64,000 bases of DNA from Polynucleobacter sp. MWH-Braz-FAM2G (GTDB taxonomy: Bacteria > Pseudomonadota > Gammaproteobacteria > Burkholderiales > Burkholderiaceae): contig NZ_CP061300.1 in assembly GCF_018687635.1 (NCBI RefSeq), positions 1,054,001 through 1,118,000 of the forward strand. The letters are read 5' to 3'. The notes beneath the pieces are model-generated. The model searched no databases. It had not been told where the DNA came from and saw nothing but the letters and a program-made list of their open reading frames with translations. Made by a program: the position numbers and the translations under genes. This document shows positions 9,298 to 16,688 of this stretch, in pieces. Position 1 is the stretch's first letter; each line of letters starts with the position of its first letter.

Positions 9298-10468
9298 TCT
9301 TGCCTCCGTCAGTGCAATATTTTTCCCAATCTTTCATTAGAGTACGTCTACGTTCAAGAAGGTCTCCACGTCGATAAGCTGCTTCAACTTGATTTCTAAT
9401 TGTGTGGGCTAATGCCATTTCAGCCACCTCTGGAGAGTGGTCAGTAAGCTCTGACACCCAATCTCGAAAGGTTGATCTAAAGCCATGTACGGTTACATCT
9501 TTTTTAAGTCTTCTGAGCATCATTGGCATTGCCATATTGCTCAATGGCTTACCATTTTTAGAGAAAAGATAGATGCTGTTTTCATCCATTGCTGAGGCGA
9601 TAGCCAAGATCTCAATTGAGCGATTGCACAAAGGGACTCGATGCTCCTTTTTGGCTTTCATTCGACTCGCTGGAATAGCCCATAAGCCTTCTTTAACCTC
9701 ACTTCGTAAACCGCCAATAACCTCACCAGTTCTTGATGCATTGAGGATTAAAAATTCCAAGGCAAGGGCAGCCACGCAATCTTGCTGCCTTAGTGCTTCA
9801 ATAAAGTAGGGTAGATCTTTGAGGTCCATGGCTTTGTGATGCTTTACTTTCATTAGCTTGCTGGGTGCGGAAAGAATGGTTTGAAGGTGACCTCTCCAAA
9901 GGGCTGGATTAACTCCGCTGCGAAGCTTTCTGGTGGTGGCAGATGCCAGTATCCACTCAAGCCTTCCACGCAGCCGAGATGCCGTCTCAGTCTTAGTGCT
10001 CCAAATTGGTTCAAGTATCGTCAAAATATCGTCCGTATCAATTTCATCCAAAGCCTTATTGCCAATGACTGAAAAAGCGAATTTTTCTAGGGTGTACAGC
10101 CATTGAGCAGCATGCTTTTGATTGGACCACTCAGGTTTCTTCTTTTCAAGGCAATCCAAGGCAAAATCTTTAAAAAGTATCTTTTCTTGTTTGGGAGCTT
10201 TTTCTGCCTTCCTTGCTAGAGCAGGATTAATGCCCACTTCAAGTTGGTCCCGAACCTTTTGAGCTTCTATGCGAGCTTGAGCAATTGATAGGGCAGGGAA
10301 GACTCCAAGACTAAGATCATGGGAGCGTTTGTTATGGGAAAAACGAAAGATCCAGTATTTGCGGTTATTTGGCTTCACCCAAAGCTGCAAGCCCTTTACT
10401 AGGGCATCCGTATACCTTCCAGCGGATTTCAGGTTTTGCACTGTTTTAAAGTCGAGTTTGATAGTCAT
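9290..10468 (-). CDS. int: P4-type tyrosine recombinase / integrase
   Basis: Catalyses site-specific insertion of the island into tRNA-Asp. The N-terminal DUF4102-type arm-binding domain has YWIFRFSHNKRSHDLSLG. The catalytic domain shows the Arg in NASRTGEVIG, HGFRSTFRDW, ALAH and the Tyr nucleophile in EAAYRRGD. The frame is open to 10489, but an AAGGA sits six bases before the ATG at 10468 (MTIKLDF), which I take as the start, giving 392 residues. The gene reads inward from the tRNA-distal end, with TTACCAA arm-like repeats just upstream. Intact, so the element may still be mobile. Confidence 0.95.
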   Translation of the reverse strand: MTIKLDFKTVQNLKSAGRYTDALVKGLQLWVKPNNRKYWIFRFSHNKRSHDLSLGVFPALSIAQARIEAQKVRDQLEVGINPALARKAEKAPKQEKILFKDFALDCLEKKKPEWSNQKHAAQWLYTLEKFAFSVIGNKALDEIDTDDILTILEPIWSTKTETASRLRGRLEWILASATTRKLRSGVNPALWRGHLQTILSAPSKLMKVKHHKAMDLKDLPYFIEALRQQDCVAALALEFLILNASRTGEVIGGLRSEVKEGLWAIPASRMKAKKEHRVPLCNRSIEILAIASAMDENSIYLFSKNGKPLSNMAMPMMLRRLKKDVTVHGFRSTFRDWVSELTDHSPEVAEMALAHTIRNQVEAAYRRGDLLERRRTLMKDWEKYCTDGGKNA

Positions 10469-10482
10469 CATTAGTCCTTGAG

Positions 10483-10502
10483 TTACCAAGAATAGTTACC
10501 AA
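10483..10502 (+). promoter_or_regulatory. Tandem TTACCAA pair, candidate integrase arm site (right)
   Basis: TTACCAAGA occurs at 10483 and at 10496 (13-bp period), immediately upstream of int and about 185 bp before the right attachment core. It has the same orientation as the pairs at 4318 and 7069. In the circular form the pairs would flank the core, as arm sites do. Confidence 0.4.
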
Positions 10503-10568
10503 GATCCGCTCCTATAACGGCTTGTACTACTCTGGATTCAAATGTATGACTTATGACTTTTTCTGAAT

Positions 10569-10597
10569 ATTCATCACTTAAGTGATGTCAATTTATT
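10569..10597 (-). promoter_or_regulatory. Operator-like element upstream of int (copy 2)
   Basis: Contains the perfect 14-bp palindrome ATCACTTAAGTGAT within a 29-bp block that matches 8539-8567 at 26 of 29 bases. It lies about 100 bp upstream of the integrase start. Likely a binding site for an element-encoded regulator, AlpA being the obvious candidate. Confidence 0.5.
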
Positions 10598-10680
10598 CAA
10601 TTAGGTCAATTACTTGACTTCGTCTGGGGATGTCTAAATGGGTATTGAGTAGTCGCAAGCCATACATGCTCAGACTAAGA

Positions 10681-10696
10681 CGTCCGTTCCGCCAAG
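10681..10696 (+). repeat. Attachment site, distal copy (16-bp direct repeat)
   Basis: CGTCCGTTCCGCCAAG, identical to the tRNA-Asp 3' end at 4260-4275. It marks the right border of the island and is immediately followed by the terminator that probably belonged to the tRNA operon. Confidence 0.85.
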
Positions 10697-10702
10697 ACAA
10701 TT

Positions 10703-10730
10703 AAAAGCCCCCTTAACTGGGGGCTTTTTT
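10703..10730. terminator. Strong bidirectional Rho-independent terminator
   Basis: The stem AAAAGCCCCC / GGGGGCTTTT with loop TTAACT is followed by T residues on both strands. It lies six bases after the distal attachment copy. It probably ended the tRNA-Ala/Glu/Asp transcript before insertion and now terminates the minus-strand hydroxylase-like gene ending at 10729. Confidence 0.85.
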
Positions 10731-11451
10731 ATTCAACTTGCTTGCAGACAAGCATTTCCTTTACGCGACTTTCATTTTGCAGCTCGAAACCGCATTCCAC
10801 TTGCCGATTGCTATTTTCGTAGGTTCCAAAAATGAGATCCCATATTGGCAAACCATAGTTATTGCTGTGACGATTTCGTTCGTGATGAATTCGATGCATT
10901 TCAGGGCGAACAATAAAGTAGCCGAGCCAACGAGGCGTTCTTACATTCGTATGCTCCCAGTATTCAAATACAGAAACCCATAGCGTTGCCCATGAGGCGG
11001 CTTCAATATTCAGACCCAACAATCCATAACAGACTAGGTTAATAATGAGTAAGTTCGCTACAAAGTCAGTAGGGTGCGCATAAAGAGCGGTAATAGCTTG
11101 TAAGCGGTAAGTGCTGTGATGAACCTGATGGAATACTTTCCAGGCTAAATTATTGTGATGGCGAAATCGATGCCACCAGTAGACGAAAAAGGTGATGATT
11201 AAATACGCTACAAGTCCACTTAGCCAGTTAGGTAGGGAGCTAAGGTATTTTGATGCTGCGTTTGCCTCAATATAGGGCTCTAGAATAAATCCAACGAGTG
11301 CAGTCGCAATTAGACCCAGTCCCGCATAGCTAAAAAGTCTTAGGTGCCAATCTCGATCAGCTTCATATTGGTACTGTGGATAGCTTCTCTCCCACAGGCT
11401 GAGTCCTAATAATATGATCAGAGAGAGGGCATAAAGGAGTGCTGAACTCAA
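10729..11451 (-). CDS. Fatty acid hydroxylase / sterol desaturase family membrane protein
   Basis: A 240-residue integral membrane di-iron oxygenase-like protein. Histidine clusters are WWHRFRHH, HQVHHST and MHRIHHERN, the eight-His metal-binding pattern of the family, with four or more membrane segments between them. Substrate unknown; members hydroxylate or desaturate lipids, sterols or carotenoids. It lies 43 bp downstream of an alpha/beta hydrolase on the same strand and near ACP/KAS genes, which suggests lipid modification. Confidence 0.88.
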   Translation of the reverse strand: MSSALLYALSLIILLGLSLWERSYPQYQYEADRDWHLRLFSYAGLGLIATALVGFILEPYIEANAASKYLSSLPNWLSGLVAYLIITFFVYWWHRFRHHNNLAWKVFHQVHHSTYRLQAITALYAHPTDFVANLLIINLVCYGLLGLNIEAASWATLWVSVFEYWEHTNVRTPRWLGYFIVRPEMHRIHHERNRHSNNYGLPIWDLIFGTYENSNRQVECGFELQNESRVKEMLVCKQVE

Positions 11452-11494
11452 TTATTTTTCCTAAAATCAGTCACAGAATAAAACCTGTGAAGGC

Positions 11495-12394
11495 TTAGAT
11501 GCTATCGTCAATTCGATTGAGATTTCGTAAAAAGCGTTGCAATTCAGGGGCAAGAACTTTTTCTTCATCAGGGGTTGGCTTTATTTTTCCATAAATTAAG
11601 TCAAGAAAACTGATAGTTTCTGCTGCCACGGTTTCGCGTTCATTATCAACAGTGATCATGTGATAACTATTACCAAGATAAATTTGCCTAAGATAGGTTG
11701 CGCTTGAAAGATCGGCTACTAACTGAGCGTTATAGCTGTTGGCGATTTCATCATCAATTGCATGAATCGTTAGGATTGATGAACTTACGGAGGATAGGTT
11801 GTCGATTACGTATTTGCACAACTTATTTCCTTCGTACATGTGTCGAAGAGACATGTAAAGGCCACCTACGGCTGAAGTATCCTGACTTGATAGAACCCTT
11901 TTAATATAAGCTCGAATTTGGTGATTTTTAATCCCAAACGGGTCCTTTTCCTTGTGCTTAAAGTAGTCTCCAAGGCCTAAAGCCATGCCAAGGGGGATAA
12001 GTGAGCGGTACCATGGAACGGCCCAACCGTTGTATTTGAGGGTAGTGGATAGGGCAATTACACCTAATATGTCGTTGAGCTCGGTCGCCACCGCCAAAGC
12101 CAATGTCGATCCAAGAGAGATTCCGCCAAGGCTTATCGGTTGAGATTCAGTCTCCTGAAGGGCTTTTACGTGACTTACTGCCTCATTAACCCAGTGTTTC
12201 CAGCTGCTGGCATTACCCCCAAAACTGTAGCCTGCAATACTTGGGGTGCTGACCCGATACCCCGCAGATATAAGCTGTGAGCTTAAAAAATTAAACTCAA
12301 GGGGTGATGACGAGAGGCCGTGAAATAACACGACCAACGGTTTGGTATCATCACACTGTAAAAGGTCGCTCATAACTATTAATTCTAGACCCAT
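11495..12394 (-). CDS. Alpha/beta hydrolase (esterase/lipase-like)
   Basis: About 300 residues with the alpha/beta-hydrolase fold: oxyanion-loop segment VLFHGLSSSPLEF, nucleophile elbow GGISLGST (Ser), a later Asp in IHAIDDEIAN, and His in GNSYHMITVD. This catalytic layout resembles monoacylglycerol lipases and carboxylesterases of the Est30 type. The open frame begins with TTG at 12403; ATG codons at 12394 and 12373 are better candidates, but no clear ribosome site decides. Divergent from the membrane gene at 12409. Confidence 0.8.
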   Translation of the reverse strand: MGLELIVMSDLLQCDDTKPLVVLFHGLSSSPLEFNFLSSQLISAGYRVSTPSIAGYSFGGNASSWKHWVNEAVSHVKALQETESQPISLGGISLGSTLALAVATELNDILGVIALSTTLKYNGWAVPWYRSLIPLGMALGLGDYFKHKEKDPFGIKNHQIRAYIKRVLSSQDTSAVGGLYMSLRHMYEGNKLCKYVIDNLSSVSSSILTIHAIDDEIANSYNAQLVADLSSATYLRQIYLGNSYHMITVDNERETVAAETISFLDLIYGKIKPTPDEEKVLAPELQRFLRNLNRIDDSI

Positions 12395-12408
12395 TAGAGA
12401 CAACAGGC

Positions 12409-12864
12409 ATGATTATCAAAAACGCCAAAAATTGGTCCCCGCATAGTAGCTTAAATGCAGCTGCTTGGTCTTTTGTGGCCTTTGCTGTTATCTCTTTCAT
12501 GATGTTTAATTTAGGGCGCGATTTTTATAGTGCCCACTCTTATAAATTTTATTTTATAGCCGCTTCTTTCATATCCTATTATTTTGGATATAGACCCGCA
12601 GTTATTTTTATTCTGGTTTCTAGTATTTTTGCTAACTATTTCTTTGTGGCGCCATTTGGTGAATTTATATTTTCAACCAATGACGTGGAGCGATACTTGC
12701 TCAATCTTACATTCGGTAGCATTGCAATTATCTTGATTGAGTTGGTCCAAAGAGAGCGATTCAAATTTAAACTGCTGCTACTAGTTTCAGAATCTCGTTA
12801 TTTAATATTGCTTCAAAGAGATAATCAGCTGATGCAGGAGCTTAAGAGAAAGAACCATGTCTAA
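12409..12864 (+). CDS. DUF4118-like small membrane protein
   Basis: A 151-residue protein with four hydrophobic segments (about 20-38, 44-62, 65-82, 98-118) and a charged helical tail. The motif GYRPAVIFILVSSIFANYFF and the following FGEF resemble the transmembrane input domain of KdpD-type sensor kinases (DUF4118), here without any kinase. Its stop overlaps the start of the ACP gene by 8 bp, so it is co-transcribed with acp and the ketoacyl synthase. Its role there is unknown. Confidence 0.65.
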   Translation: MIIKNAKNWSPHSSLNAAAWSFVAFAVISFMMFNLGRDFYSAHSYKFYFIAASFISYYFGYRPAVIFILVSSIFANYFFVAPFGEFIFSTNDVERYLLNLTFGSIAIILIELVQRERFKFKLLLLVSESRYLILLQRDNQLMQELKRKNHV

Positions 12865-13093
12865 TACGCTAAATACACTTATTGGGTTAGTTGCGCAAAA
12901 GTTCGATAAGAAAATTGATGAATTGGGTCCAGATACCACATTAGAGAGTCTTGGCGTAGATTCGCTTGGAAAGATTGAGTTAATTTTTGATCTTGAAGAC
13001 CACTTTAAAGTCCGCATACCAAATGAGGACGCGAAAGTAGATACCCTAGGCGAAGTTGCTGCCTTACTTGATACAGCAAAGCCCATCAATTGA
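12857..13093 (+). CDS. Acyl carrier protein (accessory copy)
   Basis: 78 residues, with the phosphopantetheine attachment site GVDSLGKIEL (Ser36). It carries acyl chains as thioesters. Located away from a fab cluster, between a DUF4118-like protein and a dedicated ketoacyl synthase, so it is probably a specialised ACP rather than the housekeeping AcpP. Overlaps both neighbours by a few bases. Confidence 0.92.
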   Translation: MSNTLNTLIGLVAQKFDKKIDELGPDTTLESLGVDSLGKIELIFDLEDHFKVRIPNEDAKVDTLGEVAALLDTAKPIN

Positions 13094-14340
13094 CCAAAGG
13101 TAATGATCGTAGGGTTGTAATAACTGGACTCGGTGCAGTTTCTGGCCTTGGGGTTGGTGCTCAAGCACAGTTTCAAAGATCAACAGCTTGCTCTTCAGGC
13201 ATTACAAAATTCACTAAATCAACCGCAATACCAGTAGATCTTCCATGCGCCTCACTCATTAAAGAGGAGCTTGCATTTAATTTAGATGCGACTTCACTCG
13301 GTATGTTTGATAGAACTGCTCACTTATCTTGGTTGGTATCAAACGAAGCTTTGCAACAATCAGGGCTAAGTGACTTGAACGAACAAGAATTGGATCGTAG
13401 TGGCATTTTTTGGGGAACAGGCTTTGGCGGCTCCAATACCCTTGATAACGCTTATCAAGATATCTATTTAAATGGTAAGCAACGTGCTCGACCATTTACT
13501 ATTATTGGGGTAATGACTAACGGTTCTGCTGGATTGCTATCTATGCAGACGGGTTTTAAAGGTCCATCAATGACCTACTCAACAGCATGTGCCTCATCTA
13601 GCCATGCGATAGGAGAGGCTTTTAGAAGCATTAAATATGGTTTTTGCGATAGGGCAATTGCTGGCGGCGCTGAAACACTTTTTAATGCTGGCCCGATTAA
13701 AGCCTGGGAAGCGTTAAGGACATTAGCAACACCTGATGTTAAAAATATTGCTGCCTCGTGCAAACCTTTTTCCAAAGATAGGTCTGGTTTTGTATTGGGT
13801 GAGGGGGCTGCCGCACTAGTCTTGGAGTCCTTTGATAGCGCCGCTAAGAGAGGTGCAACTATTCTTGGTGAAATTATTGGCTATGGCGCCACCACTGATG
13901 CGATTCATATCACAAGGCCTGATTCATTAGGTCAAGCAAAAGCGATGTTGGCTTGTATGGCTGAGGCGGGAGTTAATCCAGATCAAATTGCGTATATCAA
14001 TGCCCATGGCACAGCCACGGGTGTTGGTGATGTAGCGGAGACGAATTCGATCAAAACGGCCTTTGGTCTAGATGCGGCTAATAAGACTCTAATAAGCTCA
14101 ACCAAAGCCATTCATGGTCACACTCTTGGTGCAGCGGGGGCATTAGAGTTGGTTATCACCACCCAAGCAGTAGCAAATAACATTGCGCCAGGGACTGCAT
14201 TTTTGGAAATCCCAGATCCTGAATGCGATTTAAATTATCTACCTCTTACATCAGTTGATGTTGATATACCAATAGCTATGAGTAACTCGTTTGCTTTTGG
14301 TGGGTCTAACGCATCGATTTTGATATCAAAAGTTCGATAA
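13090..14340 (+). CDS. Beta-ketoacyl-ACP synthase (FabF-like, accessory)
   Basis: A 416-residue thiolase-fold condensing enzyme. The catalytic triad Cys167 (STACASS), His306 (NAHGTATGVGD) and His344 (GHTLGAAG) is complete, with the conserved Lys at 339. The start is TTG at 13090, overlapping the ACP stop (TTGA), so translation is coupled. The dedicated ACP-KAS pair, without malonyl transferase, reductase or dehydratase nearby, suggests a branch of fatty-acid or polyketide-like chain formation relying on housekeeping Fab enzymes. Confidence 0.92.
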   Translation: MTKGNDRRVVITGLGAVSGLGVGAQAQFQRSTACSSGITKFTKSTAIPVDLPCASLIKEELAFNLDATSLGMFDRTAHLSWLVSNEALQQSGLSDLNEQELDRSGIFWGTGFGGSNTLDNAYQDIYLNGKQRARPFTIIGVMTNGSAGLLSMQTGFKGPSMTYSTACASSSHAIGEAFRSIKYGFCDRAIAGGAETLFNAGPIKAWEALRTLATPDVKNIAASCKPFSKDRSGFVLGEGAAALVLESFDSAAKRGATILGEIIGYGATTDAIHITRPDSLGQAKAMLACMAEAGVNPDQIAYINAHGTATGVGDVAETNSIKTAFGLDAANKTLISSTKAIHGHTLGAAGALELVITTQAVANNIAPGTAFLEIPDPECDLNYLPLTSVDVDIPIAMSNSFAFGGSNASILISKVR

Positions 14341-14342
14341 TC

Positions 14343-14702
14343 TCAAAACAGTTTTAGGTATTTCTTGGTGATTTCATAGTGCCATAGGACACCAACAGTA
14401 ATACCAGTAAATAAAACTTCTGTATCACTTATAAATGTATGGAAATTATCCGACTCATATGAATCGGATGCAAAGTTAATGAGGATCTCAGAAATAACTA
14501 AAGAAACTGTAAATGCCAAACGATATTGCTTTATTTTTGGAGATAGCTCATCGAATAACTGACGATGATTCTTTAGTAGCAAAAGGCAGCTAGTAGAATT
14601 TGCTAGCCAAAAGAAAATGATTAGCGCATTCAGGTGAAACGGGGCCGACAAGTAATAGAGTCCCGATACGACCACCTGAAGCGCTAGTAATAACTGAATC
14701 AA
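14343..14702 (-). CDS. Small membrane protein of unknown function (119 aa)
   Basis: Hydrophobic segments at about residues 3-20, 24-44, 63-80 and 92-108 indicate a four-helix inner membrane protein. No family recognised. It starts 6 bp downstream of the exported 200-aa protein gene, so probably one transcript. Convergent with the ketoacyl synthase gene. Confidence 0.7.
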   Translation of the reverse strand: MIQLLLALQVVVSGLYYLSAPFHLNALIIFFWLANSTSCLLLLKNHRQLFDELSPKIKQYRLAFTVSLVISEILINFASDSYESDNFHTFISDTEVLFTGITVGVLWHYEITKKYLKLF

Positions 14703-14708
14703 GGATTA

Positions 14709-15311
14709 TTACTTCTTAGGGGCGGTGATTGAGGCTGCCATAGCATCGTAGTAAATCACTTTTACTTGCTCGCCTACATTAACATCAGCAAGGAGGGCTG
14801 GATTTTTTACAGTAACTGTAGTGATCTTGCCGCTAGGTCCTTTTACGGACACTAATTTTTTCTCGCGATTCACTTCGACAATATCAGCAATGATAGTAGT
14901 TTGGTTGGCAATTTTTTCAGCAGGCTTTTCATCGGCTTTAGATTTTGTAACAGTATTAGTTTCAACTTTAGAGCGGACGCCATCACTTTTAGTCTTTATC
15001 AATTCAATAGCTACTGCTAATTCATAGCTCACATTTACGCGATCACCTTTCTTGATCTGCGCAAAATTGGTAATTTCAGGGCCAGCAACAAATTTAGATT
15101 CACCTTCCTTATTTTTAAAAGTAATGGTGCGAGTTTTTTTATCCACCTTCACCACTTCACCTTCATAAAGTTGATAGCGGTTGTCAGTAACGGCAGCGTC
15201 AATAACAACTGGCTTGGCCGCTCCTGCTGCTGGGGCTTGGGCATAAACTGCAGAAGAACCGCCAAATAGAGATGCAAGAACGAGGGTAATTGGTGCAAGT
15301 TTCATATTCAT
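14709..15311 (-). CDS. Exported protein with duplicated beta-rich domain (200 aa)
   Basis: A Sec signal peptide ending near VYAQA (residues 1-26) is followed by two similar halves of about 60 residues. Half one contains EGEVVKVDKKTRTITFKN and KKGDRVNVSYELAVAIEL; half two contains IADIVEVNREKKLVSVKG and NVGEQVKVIYYDAMAAS. The pattern of paired short beta strands resembles small periplasmic OB-like domains. Function unknown, probably periplasmic. Confidence 0.75.
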   Translation of the reverse strand: MNMKLAPITLVLASLFGGSSAVYAQAPAAGAAKPVVIDAAVTDNRYQLYEGEVVKVDKKTRTITFKNKEGESKFVAGPEITNFAQIKKGDRVNVSYELAVAIELIKTKSDGVRSKVETNTVTKSKADEKPAEKIANQTTIIADIVEVNREKKLVSVKGPSGKITTVTVKNPALLADVNVGEQVKVIYYDAMAASITAPKK

Positions 15312-15428
15312 TATTTTCCTTGTATATAAATGCTACTAAGAGGAATCTTAGCTTACTTTTCGCATTTATAGCCTAATTGACACTATAGAATATTGCGAAA
15401 CCCGCATTGTATTTTTAAGATTTTGAAT

Positions 15429-16037
15429 ATGGATCAAAACCCTTCAATTATGACAACCACATTAGTCGTTTATCTGCATGGATTTCGTTCATCACCCCGT
15501 TCAAGTAAGGCAGTGATTACTGGGGAAGCCATTCAGAAGATGTCGTCAGCCGAACATACTTATATATGGTATTGCCCCCAACTTCTAGTATCTCCCAAGG
15601 CAAGCATGGAGATGATCGAAAGCTACATTAAGAGCTCAAGATATGATCAATTGGTAGTAATGGGATCTTCCTTGGGTGGTTATTACGCAAATTATCTGGC
15701 TGAACAATATGGCTGCAAAGCTGTAGTTCTGAATCCTGCGGTAAGGGCTCCTAGGGAGTTGGCGCCTCATGTCGGTATGCTAACTGCATACGACACCGAT
15801 GAACCTTATGACTTTCGGCCAGAACATATTGATGAATTAATCTCACTCCAAGTTAATGCGATCACCAAACCAAGTCGCTACTTTCTTCTTGCGGCAAAAG
15901 GTGATGAACTCCTTGACTGGCGCGAGATGGTTGATTTTTATAAAGGGGCACATCAATTAGTCCTTAAGGGTAGCGATCATGGTATTACTGAGTACCCAGA
16001 GCATTTACCACGGGTCCTAAAATTCCTATCCGAATAG
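15429..16037 (+). CDS. YqiA-like alpha/beta-fold esterase
   Basis: About 200 residues of the YqiA/UPF0227 esterase family. It opens with LVVYLHGFRSSPRSSKA, has the nucleophile elbow GSSLGGYYA, the segment VLNPAVRAP typical of the family, and the C-terminal catalytic His in GSDHGITEY. The frame is open to a TTG at 15393; ATG at 15429 or 15450 is more likely, the latter placing the first strand right at the N-terminus as in homologues. Cytoplasmic carboxylesterase; physiological substrate unknown. Confidence 0.82.
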   Translation: MDQNPSIMTTTLVVYLHGFRSSPRSSKAVITGEAIQKMSSAEHTYIWYCPQLLVSPKASMEMIESYIKSSRYDQLVVMGSSLGGYYANYLAEQYGCKAVVLNPAVRAPRELAPHVGMLTAYDTDEPYDFRPEHIDELISLQVNAITKPSRYFLLAAKGDELLDWREMVDFYKGAHQLVLKGSDHGITEYPEHLPRVLKFLSE

Positions 16038-16118
16038 TGGATTGATTGCCTAGGACTAATTCTGTAAGATGATCCCAATGACATTCCCATAGATGTGGAT
16101 GTCTAGAAAGGAGAGTTT

Positions 16119-16688
16119 GTGCTGAGCATCTTGAAATTAGACGCTGGTGGAATTCCCCAATGCTGGGTTAACGCTGAAGAGGCCACAAAACAATATGCTG
16201 ACAGCAGCGTACTGTGGACACTAGGTGATCCTATTCTCCAAATGCGTGGCGGAATTTCTCGGGCAACTGGCAAGCAATCTATTATTGAGCTTCACTCAAT
16301 TATTGCCGTTAAAGGCAGCTCAAAAATAAACCTTTTTGATGTAGTCCCTGTTATCACCAAGCACAAACTATTTAAGCGTGATCGAGGCTTATGCGCATAT
16401 TGCGGTGTTCCAGTACATGAAAATCAGGCCGAGGCGGAGCACATCATCCCCAATAGCCGCGGCGGTAAATATAGCTGGATGAATTTAGTTATCTCTTGCA
16501 GGCCATGCAATCAGCGCAAAGGCAATCGCACCCCCGAACAGGCTGGCATGGGCCTGTTATACACGCCATATTTACCAAGTCTTTATGAAGACATGATACT
16601 CAAGGGGCGAAATATATTGGCCGACCAGATGGACTTTCTTGCTGCCAATCTTCCTAAAACTAGCCGCCTATTGGAGGGGCAGTTCTGA
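16119..16688 (+). CDS. HNH endonuclease domain protein
   Basis: 189 residues. A zinc-binding HNH motif is visible: CAYCG, EAEHIIPNSRGG, WMNLVISCRPCNQRKG. The GTG start at 16119 is supported by AAAGGAGAG four bases upstream. In proteobacteria this type is a chromosomal single-copy gene of unclear role, not linked to a phage or restriction module here. It ends overlapping the probable CTG start of the next gene. Confidence 0.88.
   Translation: MLSILKLDAGGIPQCWVNAEEATKQYADSSVLWTLGDPILQMRGGISRATGKQSIIELHSIIAVKGSSKINLFDVVPVITKHKLFKRDRGLCAYCGVPVHENQAEAEHIIPNSRGGKYSWMNLVISCRPCNQRKGNRTPEQAGMGLLYTPYLPSLYEDMILKGRNILADQMDFLAANLPKTSRLLEGQF

Larger units (their letters stand above)
4274..10696. mobile_element. 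Integrative genomic island in tRNA-Asp
   Basis: The element is bounded by the 16-bp tRNA-derived repeats at 4260-4275 and 10681-10696. It contains a P4-type integrase at the tRNA-distal end, an AlpA-like excision/regulatory protein, a Cys-rich small protein, a helical protein of unknown role and four unassigned cargo genes. Genes are A+T-rich compared with neighbours, and none is a recognisable core function. No phage structural, conjugation or replication gene is visible. It could be a phage satellite-like element or a degraded integrative element, possibly composite (see the site at 7016-7090). Confidence 0.85.

Noticed and set aside
4274-10696. Known phage-defence system (restriction-modification, CBASS, retron, toxin-antitoxin, CRISPR)
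   Set aside because: None of the cargo proteins shows nuclease, cyclase, reverse transcriptase, methyltransferase, Cas or helicase motifs, and no regular repeat-spacer array is present.
11671-11680. Single TTACCAA outside the island
   Set aside because: Single copy within a coding gene, not a tandem pair; expected by chance.
10729-14340. Aryl polyene or full polyketide biosynthesis cluster
   Set aside because: Only one ACP and one KAS are present; no ammonia lyase, dehydratase, ketoreductase, acyltransferase or exporter set is nearby.
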